From Adiantum capillus-veneris (taxonomy: Eukaryota > Streptophyta > Polypodiopsida > Polypodiales > Pteridaceae), in NCBI GenBank assembly GCA_014529385.2, contig CM043958.1, positions 76,935,669 through 76,999,668 of the forward strand: a stretch of DNA of 64,000 nt. The letters run 5' to 3'. Under the pieces are notes generated by a model. The model was not told where the DNA came from. It saw nothing but the letters and a program-made list of their open reading frames with translations, and searched no databases. How positions within the stretch are numbered: position 1 is the stretch's first letter; each line of letters opens with the position of its first letter. Below, piece after piece: positions 10,137 through 23,329 of the stretch. A program made the position numbers and the translations under genes.

Positions 10137-11865
10137 TGGTGCAACCAAAGTTCGTTCACCATACAAGATGGCACAAGCACGTGTGTACGGGTCAGCAGGT
10201 GCATGGCAAAGGGCTAAAGCAGATGGAAGGTCTTGGGCAGGCAGGTGGCAACAATTGTGCATGGCTCGTGAGGTTTTTAAAGACCAAAAGGGCTTCAAAG
10301 TGGTCCAAATGGGATGGTAGGTAAAGAGGCTTGAAGTGCCAATTTTTTGCTTGAGGATGTAGATCTTGAAGTGCTAAAGGAGCTAGTCCAAATGGCTGAT
10401 CAAGCGGAGCCACAGGGTGCGAGATATTGAAGTTTGAAGCTAGAGGTGTTTGCAGATCCGAGACAGACAGGGCAAATGACAGGTGGTTGAAGCATGTTTG
10501 AGTGGTAGGATGTGTAGAGCTTGTACTATGGAGCATGTCGGTCTTTTAGATTGTTGATTGGAGTCCCAAATGCCAAGATACTGAGCTTTGAAGTTTTGCC
10601 AGGGGTCAGTCTAAGCCGGATTGACTGCTTTGGGAAATGTGCCATTTGATGTTTTTTGAAGATTGCCAGGGTTTGCAAAGGTAAAGGGCAGAGTATGAAG
10701 CTAACAAGAAGTGACAACTCTCCATTCTGAGTCTCAAGTGCTAAGTTATGGCTGGTCAAAGTTTGGGCAATGGGCGATGAGAAGTTGTCAAATGATTTTT
10801 TTTTTCAGTTTTTTGGACTCTCGATTGGCAGGCTCGAAGAAGTCCAAGGACAATGGAATTTGCACGGCTCAATGTCAACACGGAGATCTTTTCACTGAAT
10901 TTCACAGCTCGGCAATAAGAGCTCTGTGCATTCAATGGCAGATAGAGGAAGCAATGGAAAAAAAAAGGTTTTATGAATATTTTTAATGATCTTAGGAGCC
11001 GCTGAGGGCGTGTTGCTTTGAAGCCGACACGTGGCGCAAGAATGCTCCCATATGCAAAATGTTAGAGACCAGTTGTGGGGGTGCATGAGGTGGAGCGTGA
11101 GTTCACAGTGGACATCAATGGTGAAGTGAGATCTCTTAGGAGCTCTGGCGATGGCAGCCCTTTCTGGCCCTGCTGCAGGCGCTACTCATGGCCGGTAATG
11201 GTGGTGCCTTTGGAGCCGTAGGTGTCATTCATTGCCATCAGTGGGTCTTGTTGAGTGATGATGTGGCACACATAGCTGGGGGTCATTCCCACACCCACGA
11301 GGGCCCATATAAATTTGAAGAAGAGGGGAGCCCCCACTAGCGCTAGAGCTAGTGCTTCGGGGCCTTCCCGCAGCAGTGTACAAAGGCATAGAATGAGAGA
11401 GGATAATCAGGCAAGCCCGTCCAAGAGGTGGATCATGTGCAGTGAGGGGGAGATGGGATTGGAAGGTCGTCAAGTTGTCATGCCATGTGATGGCTGCTAT
11501 AAGTGACAGTGCCAAGTGTGGGCAATATATGGAAATACTAAAAGAAGCTCCTAGTGAGCTGCACAAGCAGGAAGACTCTTTTTTTTGTGCTTAGCCACCC
11601 CTATAAGAGGGATTTCTTGCGATTATGTAAGAGATTTTTTTGGCCATTTGCGGTTTTTTTTGTCATTGAAGGCTTTTTGGTTATTTTGTGTTGCACGGAG
11701 TCAGAGAGGGTTGTCGGCTCTTGGTTTGGAGCTCGTCGAACCTATGCCTAAAGAGCATAAGGTTGTATTGTTTATGGTGAAGCCATCATTGCCATTTCTT
11801 GGTGTTGATTCTCCCTCCCCCCTTCTCTTCTCTGCTCGTGTGCGTGCGTTTGTAGGTGTGTGTCA
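10137..11865 (+). repeat. Direct duplication, copy 2 (about 1.7 kb)
   Basis: Second copy of the sequence at 7268-8928, beginning TGGTGCAACCAAAG. It carries the same TATA-like CTATAAGAGGG at about 11602 and passes directly into the intron-containing reading frames that begin near 11868. Copy 2 has extra A/T runs and a duplicated phrase near 11330-11360. Confidence 0.8.
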
Positions 11866-11867
11866 GC

Positions 11868-14062
11868 AACAGAGGAAAGATTGTACGAGTTGGCATGTGC
11901 AGATCTTCCCTCTGACAAAAAAACATTCATCTGGCATGTGATGGCCTCTGGTGATGTAGGAGATGTTAAGCGTTTGGAAATTACTCAGGCTGGTGGGTAC
12001 ATTTGATATCCGCGTTGTTAAACTCTCTAGTCAGGCAAACAAATTGTTTGACATATTTAATGTTTTCGTTGTCGCATGAGCGTTTGGTGTTTTTTGAGAG
12101 TGGTTAAGGATTGATGTCTTTTGGTCTTCCATTATTAAAGAGGCAAAGAATGTATACAGTTGTACTCACAATTTGCATTTGCAATTGATGCCTGGCCTAG
12201 ACCTGGATTCATCTATTGAGGACGCTAAATTGATACATAAGGGCAAGACCTTTTCTTATGAGTTGGGTGTTATGAAAAAAGGAACACAGTGTGAGGTATA
12301 CAAGGCATTAGTGGATGTAGGAAAAAGATGTCTTTGCAGGTATGCATAGTAGACAATTATAGTGAATAAAATTAAATGATTACAATGCTCTTAATTGTGC
12401 TAGATGGTTGCAGATGTGCAATTTAACATAAAAGGGTCAGTAGCTTGCAGAAAATGCTCAGAATTAAAAAAGTGAAGCATATTTTTAACCCAATGCAAAT
12501 AGCATGCAACTTTAGGAGCAGAGTCTACCAGGATTTTCCCTGGTTCTTGGAATATAGTGAGGGATACTACCCTCCGAACAAGGAGAAGGCACACAACGAC
12601 GCTGTGAAGGATAGAGTGAAAAGAGCACGTGGAGGCACACAAACATCCATAGTGGCAGAGTCCAGTGTCCAAAGGCCTCAATTAGAGGGGCTTGAGATAT
12701 CTTAGGTATCAAATTTGATGCCTTCTATGGGACATAATACATATCCCCATCATTCTAGTTAATTTTAATTAACCTATACAATATTGCTTTGTAGATGGAG
12801 CAATCCAGGGAGGCATCATGTTTGCAAGGGGCGGCTCGTACAAGTGAGCAACGTGAGTATTGTTGACAAACTTCCAAATGGTAAACATTCTTCATTTGCT
12901 TTATAATTTGTGCTTTTTTTGGTGATTGGGAAAGAGAAGTATGTCAGCAAAGGAGGTGATAGAATTTCCAACGAGTTTAGAAATATAAATATTGCATTTC
13001 TCGAACCTGTCATTGGTAAAATACCCATCAATTGATAAGTAGCAAACTTGAATGGGAGTTGCGGTGTATTGCAAAATTTAACTTAATCTATTTGAGGGTT
13101 TTTGCAGAGAGCAATAGGACCATATTGAGATTGTGCACTTCGGTTTGAACAAGAAAGAGGATGACTTGAAGAATGCCTTCCTAAGCTCTGTGAGGCCACA
13201 CGTCGTGGAGAGATGTCTTTGCCCATTGCGTGATGGGTCGGCCGTGGATTTTGTAGTGAACGCTTCCATTTTGTTTTTGCCAAACAATGCACCTGTGTAT
13301 GGGTTGCCTGATTTTGATGCGCTAGATTGGAATAGAATGGAGGTATGCACGTTTGGATAGTTTGCCCATCCAAGGGCTATCAACAGTCGATGACAAAGGT
13401 GTGTTCATAGTCATCTACCAATCAAATAACTATGGAATGGTGTGTGATATCACTGCTACTGCTGGATGGCGTGAAGACCGTGTAAACATGGTTTTTTGTA
13501 GGACATCTATATGTAAGAAGGATTGTAGAACTGTGTGCATCTGCAATGAGGAAAGAGCACATCTGGACATCAGAGGCAATTGACATACCGTTGGATGATG
13601 CCAAGCTTGATTCGCTAGAGGAGAGTGATTGGACAAAAGAGGTGGATGGGACACCTATCCGAGGTACACTTCGTCGCCACTTTCTTTGAATAAAGTTTTT
13701 CTACTATCTTGGACTGTCGTTTGGTGTGCAAGTGGTATGGAACATGGACATTGGTTTCTTTGGCAACTGCTTAACTAATATACAAATGAAATGACTTTGT
13801 TGTGCAATACGGAGGTGATTGTCGAGCGATGGCTTTGTTGGGGAGCCAGATGGACCAAATGATGACAATATTTGAGAGAAACGACGAATTCTCTAACAAA
13901 CTGCACTTTGTTCTTAAAATGCAAGCCCATCGGTTGAGAGAGATTCAAGGGCGACATAGAAAACTTGCAGAGGAGGTGGATCGTGCACTACAGGCAACAT
14001 CATTAATGGAGCCGCATCCAAAAATTGTGGAGTTAGATCCTCTTGCCACTAACCTGGAATAG
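11868..14062 (+). pseudogene. Hypothetical protein, exon-like fragments, function unknown
   Basis: Several plus-strand coding-like blocks follow one another with plausible splice signals between them: about 11872-12005 (ending ITQAGGY), 12130-12340 (VYKALVDVGKRCLCR before a GTATGC), 12445-12705 (RSRVYQDFPWFLEYSEGYYP), 12925-13030, 13105-13345 (LKNAFLSSVRPHVVERCLC and LPNNAPVYGLPDFDALDW), 13353-13660 (VDDKGVFIVIYQSNNYGM) and 13802-14062 (a helical, basic tail, MQAHRLREIQGRHRKLAEE). Composition and length look like real exons rather than chance frames, but at least one junction (near 13350) needs a frameshift. I recognise no family. A transposon-borne or captured gene is as likely as a host gene. 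The upstream copy of the 1.7-kb duplication may supply its promoter. Confidence 0.4.
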
Positions 14063-14361
14063 ATATTTCAAAGATCACCTCGCATAGTCTGTCGATTACG
14101 AATTTTTGTAAATCTCCATGAACGATTTTTTTTTACCTTATTTTGAATTGAGAGGAATGGTTTCTTTTTGGAGGTTGCCCTTTGCTGATATTTGTGCTTT
14201 CCACTAGTGGGATTCCATTTGGCACATCTAATATCGTCCTCTCTTCTCTAAACTTTCTCTCCAACTCTCTCAATAGAAAAGCATTGTCTTTGGTTGGCCT
14301 CTGTAACAATGAACTAAATACTAAAGTTATGACCGATGCCATTTAATTTGATAAATATAAT

Positions 14362-14457
14362 TGTTAGGAAATAGACGTAGCTAAATAGATATTTGAGTAG
14401 CTTACTTACTGGAGAGAGACATATTTTCACACACGAGAGATTATAGAGTAGAGAGAG

Positions 14458-14502
<45 letters not shown>

Positions 14503-14735
14503 ACAATATAGATGGTTCACCCAATGTGGGCTCCATCCATGGGAAAGCAGCGACTCAATGGCTTTAGTACTGCAAACAAGAAGTAGGTGACAAAGGGATT
14601 ATACCCTTAATAGAGCTCTCGCCTTGCTTCACTCTCACTACCTCACACCCACCTTGTTGCATCAACTTCACACATAAAATGTGTGTAGAAATGGCCTCCT
14701 TTTATAGGCCAAAAGGGCTACGCTCTCTCATGAGA
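14362..14735 (-). repeat. Copia LTR, 3' portion (minus strand)
   Basis: Reads as the reverse complement of the copia LTR at 59349-60077. Shared landmarks are CTTTTATAGGCCAAAAGGG, the (AG)n tract at about 14461-14501, CATTGAGTCGCTG-like and CACATTGGGTGAACCAT in the other orientation, and the terminal GCTACGTC(T)ATTTCCTAACA. The end at 14362 is TGTTAGG on the plus strand, that is ...CCTAACA, the expected CA end. The 5' half of the LTR is missing because a deletion joins it to gag-pol sequence at about 14736. Confidence 0.85.
14461..14501. repeat. (GA)n microsatellite within the copia LTR
   Basis: The copia LTR at 59349-60077 carries a matching (CT)n tract at 59933-59990. The microsatellite is therefore part of the LTR and was spread with it, with different lengths in the two copies. 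Confidence 0.9.
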
Positions 14736-14855
14736 GGCAGCCATTTGTATTCCTTTGGCACTCATATGCCCAAGCCAATAGTGCCACACCGATGAGAGAG
14801 GGCAGCCGTTTGTATGCCTTTGGCACTCATATGCCCAAGCCGATAGTGCCACACC
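14736..14855 (-). repeat. 65-bp tandem duplication in copia gag-pol
   Basis: Two units (14736-14800 and 14801-14855) each encode, on the minus strand, the conserved WHYxLGHMSAKGIQ core of the GAG-pre-integrase domain. The array ends exactly where homology to the LTR starts, at GGCTGCC on the minus strand, which suggests template slippage or microhomology repair at the deletion breakpoint. Confidence 0.85.
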
Positions 14856-15860
14856 GCACTGTCGACTTCTATAGTTATTGCACAAGTTGAAGATTGCGTG
14901 CTGACAGTACACAAGTAAAGTGTACCAAACTTTTCTCCTTTGGTAACCACCAAAGATCCCTTTGAGATCTTCCACTGTTTGTTTCCGAATGCAATGTTGT
15001 GACCTTCATTGTCCAATTGTCCTGTAGAGATCAATTTTTTGCAAAGAGAAGGAACGTGCCTAACATCTTTAAGCTTCCATTCATTTTTGTTAGCAGTTTT
15101 AACACAAACTGTACCTTTGCTGATAATTTCACAAGCTTCATCATCTCCCAAGTATACATACCCACATTTACCTTTAGTGTAATCTTGGAAATGTTGCTTG
15201 TGTGGTGTCGCATGGAATGAAGCCCTGTAATCTACTTGTTGTCTTGAGACTCCGACTCCTTCTTCTTCTTGGACCAACAATCCTTTTTGACGTGGCCCTT
15301 CTTACCATAGTTTCAACATTCAAGAACTGATTTTGTGCGTGACTTGCTCTGCCTTGAGCGATCACGACCCTTTTGGTTTTTGAACCTCTCCTTAAGCCTT
15401 CCTCTTGTTTCCACTGACATTGCTACACTTGATAATTCACCTGTGATTCTCCTTTGCATTTTCTTGCTTAGGAGAACACCCACAACATCATCAAACTTAA
15501 AAGCATTCGTGCCAGAGATAGAGTCACTTACAGCCATCACAAGGCTATCCCAACTATCCGGTAGAGATGATAGTATAAGGAGAGCTTGCACTTCATCATC
15601 GAAATTGATTTTAACCGATTGAAGTTGGCTTATATTGGTGTTAAAGTCATTTAGGTGTCCTGAAACTAAACCATTCTCTACCATCTTTAGATTGAATAAG
15701 CGCTTTATGAGAAATACCTTATGGGATATCGATGGTTTCTCGTAGAGGCCGTCAAGTGACTGCATCAAGTCCTTCGTGGTCTTCATCTTCGAAACATTGA
15801 AGACCACCGTTGATGCCAAGATTAGCCAGATTGTTCCTAATGCCTTTCGATCAAAGACAA
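14762..15860 (-). pseudogene. Ty1/copia gag and start of pol (minus strand), truncated
   Basis: The gag (about 15860-15313) has the UBN2-type copia pattern: LMQSLDGLYEKPSISHKVFL, then LFNLKMVENGLVSGHLNDFN, then LILSSLPDSWDSLVMAVSDS and LLSKKMQRRITGE. A zinc-knuckle-like CWSKKKK/YGKKGHVKKDC region follows at about 15310-15265. Then come a protease-proximal segment (15280-14900) and the GAG-pre-integrase motif WHYRLGHMSAKGIQ. Integrase core, RT and RNase H are absent; the sequence jumps to the 3' part of the copia LTR. The 5' end of gag is also missing, because the chromovirus LTR abuts it at 15861. Gag coats the RNA in the particle; this copy cannot act alone. Confidence 0.85.
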
Positions 15861-17484
15861 TGTAATGGAAATGGCCTATGAACTTTGAGAATAACGGAAT
15901 TAAGAGAATTAGAGTGAGCATTTTTGTGAGATTACTTTGAGAACATAGAGGGTGATCTTAATTGATGGTAACAACATGAACATAGTACTTGATTAACTTG
16001 GCATGAACAATACTTTTGCAAGAGAGAGAGTATTAGAGAACATGACAGTAGTTGAGGACCGGATTTACTTGGCTCCCCCCTCCAGAAGGCGTTTGTATTA
16101 TAGATTCTCCCATTAAGAGAGACTTGGTACAATACAATCTTTGTGTTCCTTGTGACCTTGGTGATGCTATGAATATGGAAGCTTCATGCATCACGAGCAT
16201 AACATAAACTTTTCAAAAAGCATTAACTATCTCGAGCCTCAGTCCCAAGGCCTCAAACACCTTCGAAGGTGGAGAGAGCTAGCGGGGAATGAGGGTAGGG
16301 AAGAGGAAGAAGAATCATTCATAGGAGAAAGAAATAGTTCATCACTCTTCTTGCTTAGAATAGCATAATAGCATAGTAATGAAGATGAAGAAGATGGAAA
16401 GCTTAAGCATTGAAGCATGGCTCTTGGTTGGATTTTCATTCCATAGCCAATTTGTGTTGGTGTAGGCTCTCCACTTCTGAACAACCTTGGAGAAGGAGAT
16501 GGAGCTCTCGCACTTTGCACTTCACACAATGAGAGAATGTGTGTGTGTCTGGGAGAGTATATCCCCCTCTCCACACCTCTCTCTCTCTCTCGCGTATTAT
16601 TTAATTATTTTATTTGGACATGTGTCCTCTTTTTCCTCTTTGAGAGAAAGAACTTAATTATTTATTTTTATGCATCTAAATTCTCAATAGAACCCTTTAA
16701 AACCTACCCAATAGGATTCAAGCACATCATGAAGGCCATATGTGGAGGATCATTTGAACATGTTCTTTTATGCTTCTTAAGTCACTGGGTTTGAATTGAG
16801 CACTTAGTCAATCAAGCATGGAAACCGTTCATGCCTCTTTTTATTTTTGAATTGAACACTTCAAGAACCTTAGTCATTTTAAGCATAAAAATTACCTCAA
16901 CCTTTGGGCAAGGTTCCCACAAACATTTTATGAACTTTAGTTAGCAAGTTTGAGCAATGTTCCCACAAACACTGTAAGCATGAGAATCATCTCAAACTTG
17001 GGAAAGGTTTCCACAAACACTTTAAGCAATTTAGTTAGCAAGCCGAAAAACACCTCATGCTTGGGTAGGATTCACACCTCAAGGTCAGTCCTAGCTTGCC
17101 TAAGGTCAAAGAACCTTTTTAACACTAACTTTTGGAGGTCTTTAATGAAGCTAACCCTAAGGTCTTTTAAGCTCAATTAGATGCACGTTCCTCTTTGATG
17201 GACTACCTCCTTTTGGACCCATATTGAGATGTAGCCATCTCTCCTCTTGGTCCCTTGTTGAGGTAAATCTAGAAGCACTTATTGCACATTGCTCTTTGGG
17301 TAGACCATCTCCTTTTGGACCCCTATTGAGATGCAACCATTTCTCCTTTTGGTCCCCTGTTGAGATAGGTCTAGAAGCATATATCTATATCCTAACTCTT
17401 GTTCCCCTTTTATCTTCCTATATTAAATGATCAATTTAATATGAGAAAATCATTTGGTAAATCTAGATACGATATTTTATGGCA
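15861..17484 (-). repeat. Chromovirus (Ty3/gypsy) 3' LTR, minus strand, 1624 bp
   Basis: In minus orientation it begins TGCCATAAAATATCG at 17484 and ends CCATTTCCATTACA at 15861, matching the plus-strand LTR at 55397-56990 throughout. Both contain a CT/AG microsatellite region, a GTGTGTGT/ACACAC patch and the same internal Leu/Ser-rich chance frames. The decayed pol lies upstream in minus orientation, so this is the 3' LTR. Directly downstream is TTGTC and then copia gag sequence, so the element sits in a copia gag. Confidence 0.9.
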
Positions 17485-19915
17485 ATACCTCTCTCTTGAA
17501 ATCATAGTCGTCCTCGACTACGAGGTAGAGAAGAAAAAGCCTAGTCATTAGTCCATGTTTCTTAGCAGGTAGAGGATCCCTTTTCACTCTACAACATCAT
17601 TCCAAAATGGATGACTAATCCATTTGGTGCTCGAGAGACTTAGCTGCCGCAAGCATGTCTGCTCTTTAGTCCATATCATACTTCCAAAGTAGAGTGACAA
17701 GTTCCAGTTGGTGTTTGGGAGACGTCGTCACCACAAACATGATCCTAAGCATGCATACTTCTTAAATTTTGTACACAATAAAAGAAAGAGAATGAGTCTT
17801 ATAAGACAAACACATTGTTCATTTAAAATGCATTTTCATTTGCTTACTCTAGTGTAGCATTGTAAGCATTGACAAGGTTCATATTATTCTTAAGCTAGGT
17901 TCCTTGCATCCATGTAGCATCTTTAAAAGAATAGTTCTTAAACTTAACACGATATCATTGGATAATATTACCGTTTCTTAGTACCTTGTCTTCGTGTCAA
18001 AGAATAGATTCGAGCTGCAACACCTCTTCTTGATCTTCAATCTCTGGCGGGTCCTCAATTACTGGTTCTTTTTGTGGCTCTCCTTTGTAAGGCTTGAGTA
18101 GGCTCACATGGTTAGCTGTGTGAATGAGCCAATGATTGGACAACTTTAATCGATAATCCATCTCATTGATTGGCTTAAGAATTTAAAAAGAAAGGACCAT
18201 AGTATCTTTTTGCTAGTTTAGCATAATACTCTTGGTGGCTCGTAGATTCTTGCCCGTAGTATGCCTTAGATGAGCCTTGAGAAACTTTAGCAACACCCAA
18301 TCATTTTCCTTAAAGGGTAAGGCTCTTTTGTGCTTATTAGCTGCAACCCTTGTTGCCTTGTATATTTATCAGCAACGAAGATCTTCCCATGTACTTTAGT
18401 AGTAAGGGACTTTTGGATTTTCCCATTTTAACCTTGAAAGGTGCTTTCCCCATAGAAGTATGTACAATGTCATTGTACGCATACTTTATAAGAGGTAGGT
18501 ACTTCTCTCATTGAGAACGTTGATCTACTTCCATGACATAGGCTTTTAGTAGATTCAAGAATCATTAGATTAGTTTTTTCACCTTGGTCATCCATTTGTG
18601 GATGATAGGCCAAAAGAGAAATTTAATCTACTTCTTAGATTCTCAAAGAGACCTTTCTAGAAATTACTGGTCATTCTAGGATCTTTGTCCGACACTATGG
18701 ATGCTGGCAAGCCATGATACTTGAAAATTTGAGATCTAAAGAGGGTTGTCGTTTGAGGTGCCTTAATAGTCTTTTTGACAGGTATAGAGTGTGTTTTCTT
18801 GTTAAGCCTGTCAACTGAAACAATCCAAGTTGCTTCCCTCAATCAAATTTTAATTTTTGGTATACCACGCATTCTGAAACATACTCTTGTATGTTTACTT
18901 TTCAGGGTAGACCAACAGAAATACATTTCTACTTCTCAAAGAGTAGATTATGGAATCCCTCTTTGCCGCGCATAAGGAGAAGCATGGGATTCATACATGA
19001 CTTTCTTATTGTATTGGTGAGTAACACATAGCCTATTGCCGTTTGAAAGATAATCATTCTTCAAGGTGAATGGTTCTTTTTTTCTTCCCTAATGCAAAGG
19101 CTGTAATTTACCTACTTAAAGTCTTGGACAATAGCGTACTCATCTATCATAAAAGATAGATCATTGTGAGTTGCTATAGACACCACATTTACCCTTGGCC
19201 GTTGTGAAAGTGCATCGACCACTTGATTGTGCTTGCCAGCAATGTGAGCAATATGAAATTTAAATTGCGAAAGAAAATTTTCCCACCTCATTTGTTTGTC
19301 GGAGAGCTTGGTTTGCGTCATGAAGTTCTTGAGGCTTTGTGATCCATTTGTAGGATGAATGGAGCCCCCAAGAGATAGTGCTTCCATGTGTCTAGGACAT
19401 GTAGAACAGCTAAAAGCTCTTTTTCATATATGCCCAAGACCCGTTCATCGGCATTGAGCCTTTGGATCTCATATGCTATGGCATGCTCTTCTTGAAGCAA
19501 AACTACTCCAAGGCAATCATCACAAGCATCACATTGGACCTCAAATGGCTTTGAGAGATCCGGAAGCACAAGGACTAGTTGAGAGGTAAGCTTCTCTTTG
19601 AGCTTGTCAAAAGCGTTTTGTTCTTTAGCAGTCCATGAGTACTTAACGTTCTTCTTTGTTAAGTCATGCAATGGTCTTGCTATTTGAGAGAATTTTGCTA
19701 TGAAGTGTATAGTATGTAGACATACCAATAAAGCTTCTTAGCTCATGTAGATTCCGTGGATTAGGCCATGCTTTTATTACCTCTTTGATGGATCCATACG
19801 GTACCATCTTGAGAGATAATGTGACCTAAATATTGAACCTCTTGTGGGAAAAAGTCACCTTTCTTTTGATTAATGAAAAGCTTATTCTCTTTCACAACAA
19901 CATGAAAACTATAGT
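17485..19915 (-). pseudogene. Chromovirus pol: RT thumb, RNase H, integrase and chromodomain, decayed
   Basis: On the minus strand, in order: the end of reverse transcriptase (about 19915-19730, FINQKKGDFFPQEVQYLGHI); RNase H (about 19728-19200, HDLTKKNVKYSWTAKEQNAF, KPFEVQCDACDDCLGVVLLQ, YEKELLAVLHVLDTWKHYLL, then HIAHIAGKHNQVVDALSQRP); part of integrase (about 18842-18600, KYHGLPASIVSDKDPRMTSN); and a C-terminal chromodomain (about 18070-17895, KVLRNGNIIQ, then YRVKFKNYSFKDATWM, with two in-frame TGA). A chromodomain after integrase places the element in the plant chromovirus branch of Ty3/gypsy, where it directs insertion. Frameshifts and stops occur throughout. Gag, protease, most of RT and the 5' LTR are absent; the copy ends near 19915 against microsatellite and inverted-repeat sequence. 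Confidence 0.88.
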
Positions 19916-19963
19916 ACCCAGAATTGTACGCTTGACAACTTACATGTGTGTGTGCGTATGCGC

Positions 19964-20016
19964 GTGTCTATTGTGTGTGTGTGTGTGACCATCACCATGT
20001 GTGTCAGAGAGACAAA

Positions 20017-20082
<66 letters not shown>
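19964..20082. repeat. (GT)n and (AG)n microsatellites
   Basis: A short TG run near 19970-19986 and a long uninterrupted (AG)n at about 20020-20082. Confidence 0.95.
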
Positions 20083-20114
20083 ACTCTGCCACTAGCAACT
20101 AGACAAAGACCTTG

Positions 20115-21535
<1,421 letters not shown>

Positions 21536-21539
21536 GTAA

Positions 21540-22965
21540 GAAGTGCACAAACCTATTTTGGTAAAAAATTACCAAAATCAAATTAATTTGAAAACCAAAC
21601 TGCCTCTTAAGTAGAAGGGATCATATTTTTGCGTTGCATCATAAATGTGCTTCCTATGAACTTTTAGGTGAATTGATGTACGTTGCTATTGCCACCTTCG
21701 CATGTTGTGATGTTGCTCCTGTGCTCACGATTATAAAGTTATACAAGAGTTGCAATATTGTTTACTTCACATCAATTTTGGAAGATTTTTTTGGATTTCT
21801 AGCCAACTGAGCCAGCACTACCATAGGATGTGTGGTTCTCACTAGGATGCGATTCCCGACATTGTGGACTATTGACCAAATGTGAAATCATCTACATCAT
21901 GCCTTTCATTGCGATTGTAGTTCATTTTTGTTCTATCCTTACTTTCATACATTACTACTATAAGTATGTTCATGATTGAACGGGATGACATCTCTACAAA
22001 ATCGGGAGCGTTGTGTTATGTCACAGCTAATTGACTTTATCCCCTTATAAAAGTCAGATAGCAATCAAAGAAAAATTGTATGTCTTGTTGAAACCTTCAC
22101 TTTAGAGTAGGTGTCCATTGATTCTTCATCACGATAGTTTCTTTATTTTGATTCAAAGTATTGCATTGTCTTGCTTGCCATACAGTTATGAATTCCTTAG
22201 ACGCATAACTCATTCGTTGTACATATTAAGCAAAGATCCTAGACTTTCTTATCAAGTAAACTTGTGGTCAAGCTATTTTATATCTTTTTTTTTTCAAGGC
22301 TCACAATTTGTCAGTGTATTGTATTGCGCACATCATAAAAATTACAAAATAGCTTCAAGCTCGCGTCGAACCTTGAGGTGCTGAAGATTACAACATGTAT
22401 GTCTACTACCTCTCTCAAGGCTAACCATAAACGGTGACTTATAGTGCTAGGCTCTTACTTCTCCTAGGCGTGTCTGAGCCTAGAATAAAACAGCATTGCA
22501 ATAGCAACCTCTACAATGCACCAACATGGTAATGCAATAAGCTTTAAAAGTTGCAATGCAATATCATCCTTGTGCATACAGAAGATGGAAGAGAACACAC
22601 ATCAAACAGTACCAGCACAACTTCCTCGCAAATCACCCTCTGCATGCACTCTACAGACCAGGCTCAATGAAATGACAAGCACAGAGTATTCGGACTTGCA
22701 CACTTACCTGGCGTGTTTGGTTTTCTTTGATTATCCCTGCCACCTGCCTTGAGTCGTAATCTGTGTGATGGTGATAGATGCCGCTCCTCCTCCCCACGTG
22801 CCGTGTTCCTCGGTTTAATTTTCCTTGGCTTTCTTCCTTCATCGGCCCGCATCTGTAGTGATTCCTCTTAATAACACCAAGAAAATTTTTTTTGCCCTCC
22901 TATTGGCTAGAAGATAGAAATGCAACATTATCAAACCAACATTCATGTATGTGTATTTATAGATA
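21540..22965. other. No gene seen
   Basis: AT-rich sequence inside the inverted repeat loop. It has only short frames with no recognisable domain on either strand. The phrase TACCAAAATAGGTTTGTGCACTTCTTA also occurs near 25648-25675 and, in reverse, near 21540-21565, linking it to the local repeat family. Confidence 0.5.
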
Positions 22966-22971
22966 AATCCC

Positions 22972-23030
22972 CCCCCCCCCCCCCCCCCCCTTTTCCCCAC
23001 CCCACCACCATAAAACAAAAAAAACAACCC

Positions 23031-23096
<66 letters not shown>
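22972..23096. repeat. (C)n and (AC)n microsatellites
   Basis: A run of about 19 C at 22972-22990 and about 29 AC units at about 23036-23094. The DNA that follows, to about 23310, is rich in TG/CA/TA dinucleotides and looks like a decayed microsatellite. Confidence 0.95.
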
Positions 23097-23329
23097 CGTA
23101 TATGTAAATACCTAGACAGATGTGTATATATATGACTACATGCATGTTTGTGTGTGTGCGCGCGTGCATGGATGTATTTTCATATGTGTATGTATATAAA
23201 TGCATATGCATATGTATAAGAACGTATATGTTACTGTATGTGTGCACACACGTGGGCACATGCGCATACACACACCCACACAAAGACACATTTACATATA
23301 TACATATATACAACAATTGATTTCTACTA

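Noticed and set aside
22972-23320. Telomere-like or CRISPR-like array
   Set aside because: Only dinucleotide and mononucleotide repeats; no telomere heptamer and no spacer-repeat pattern.
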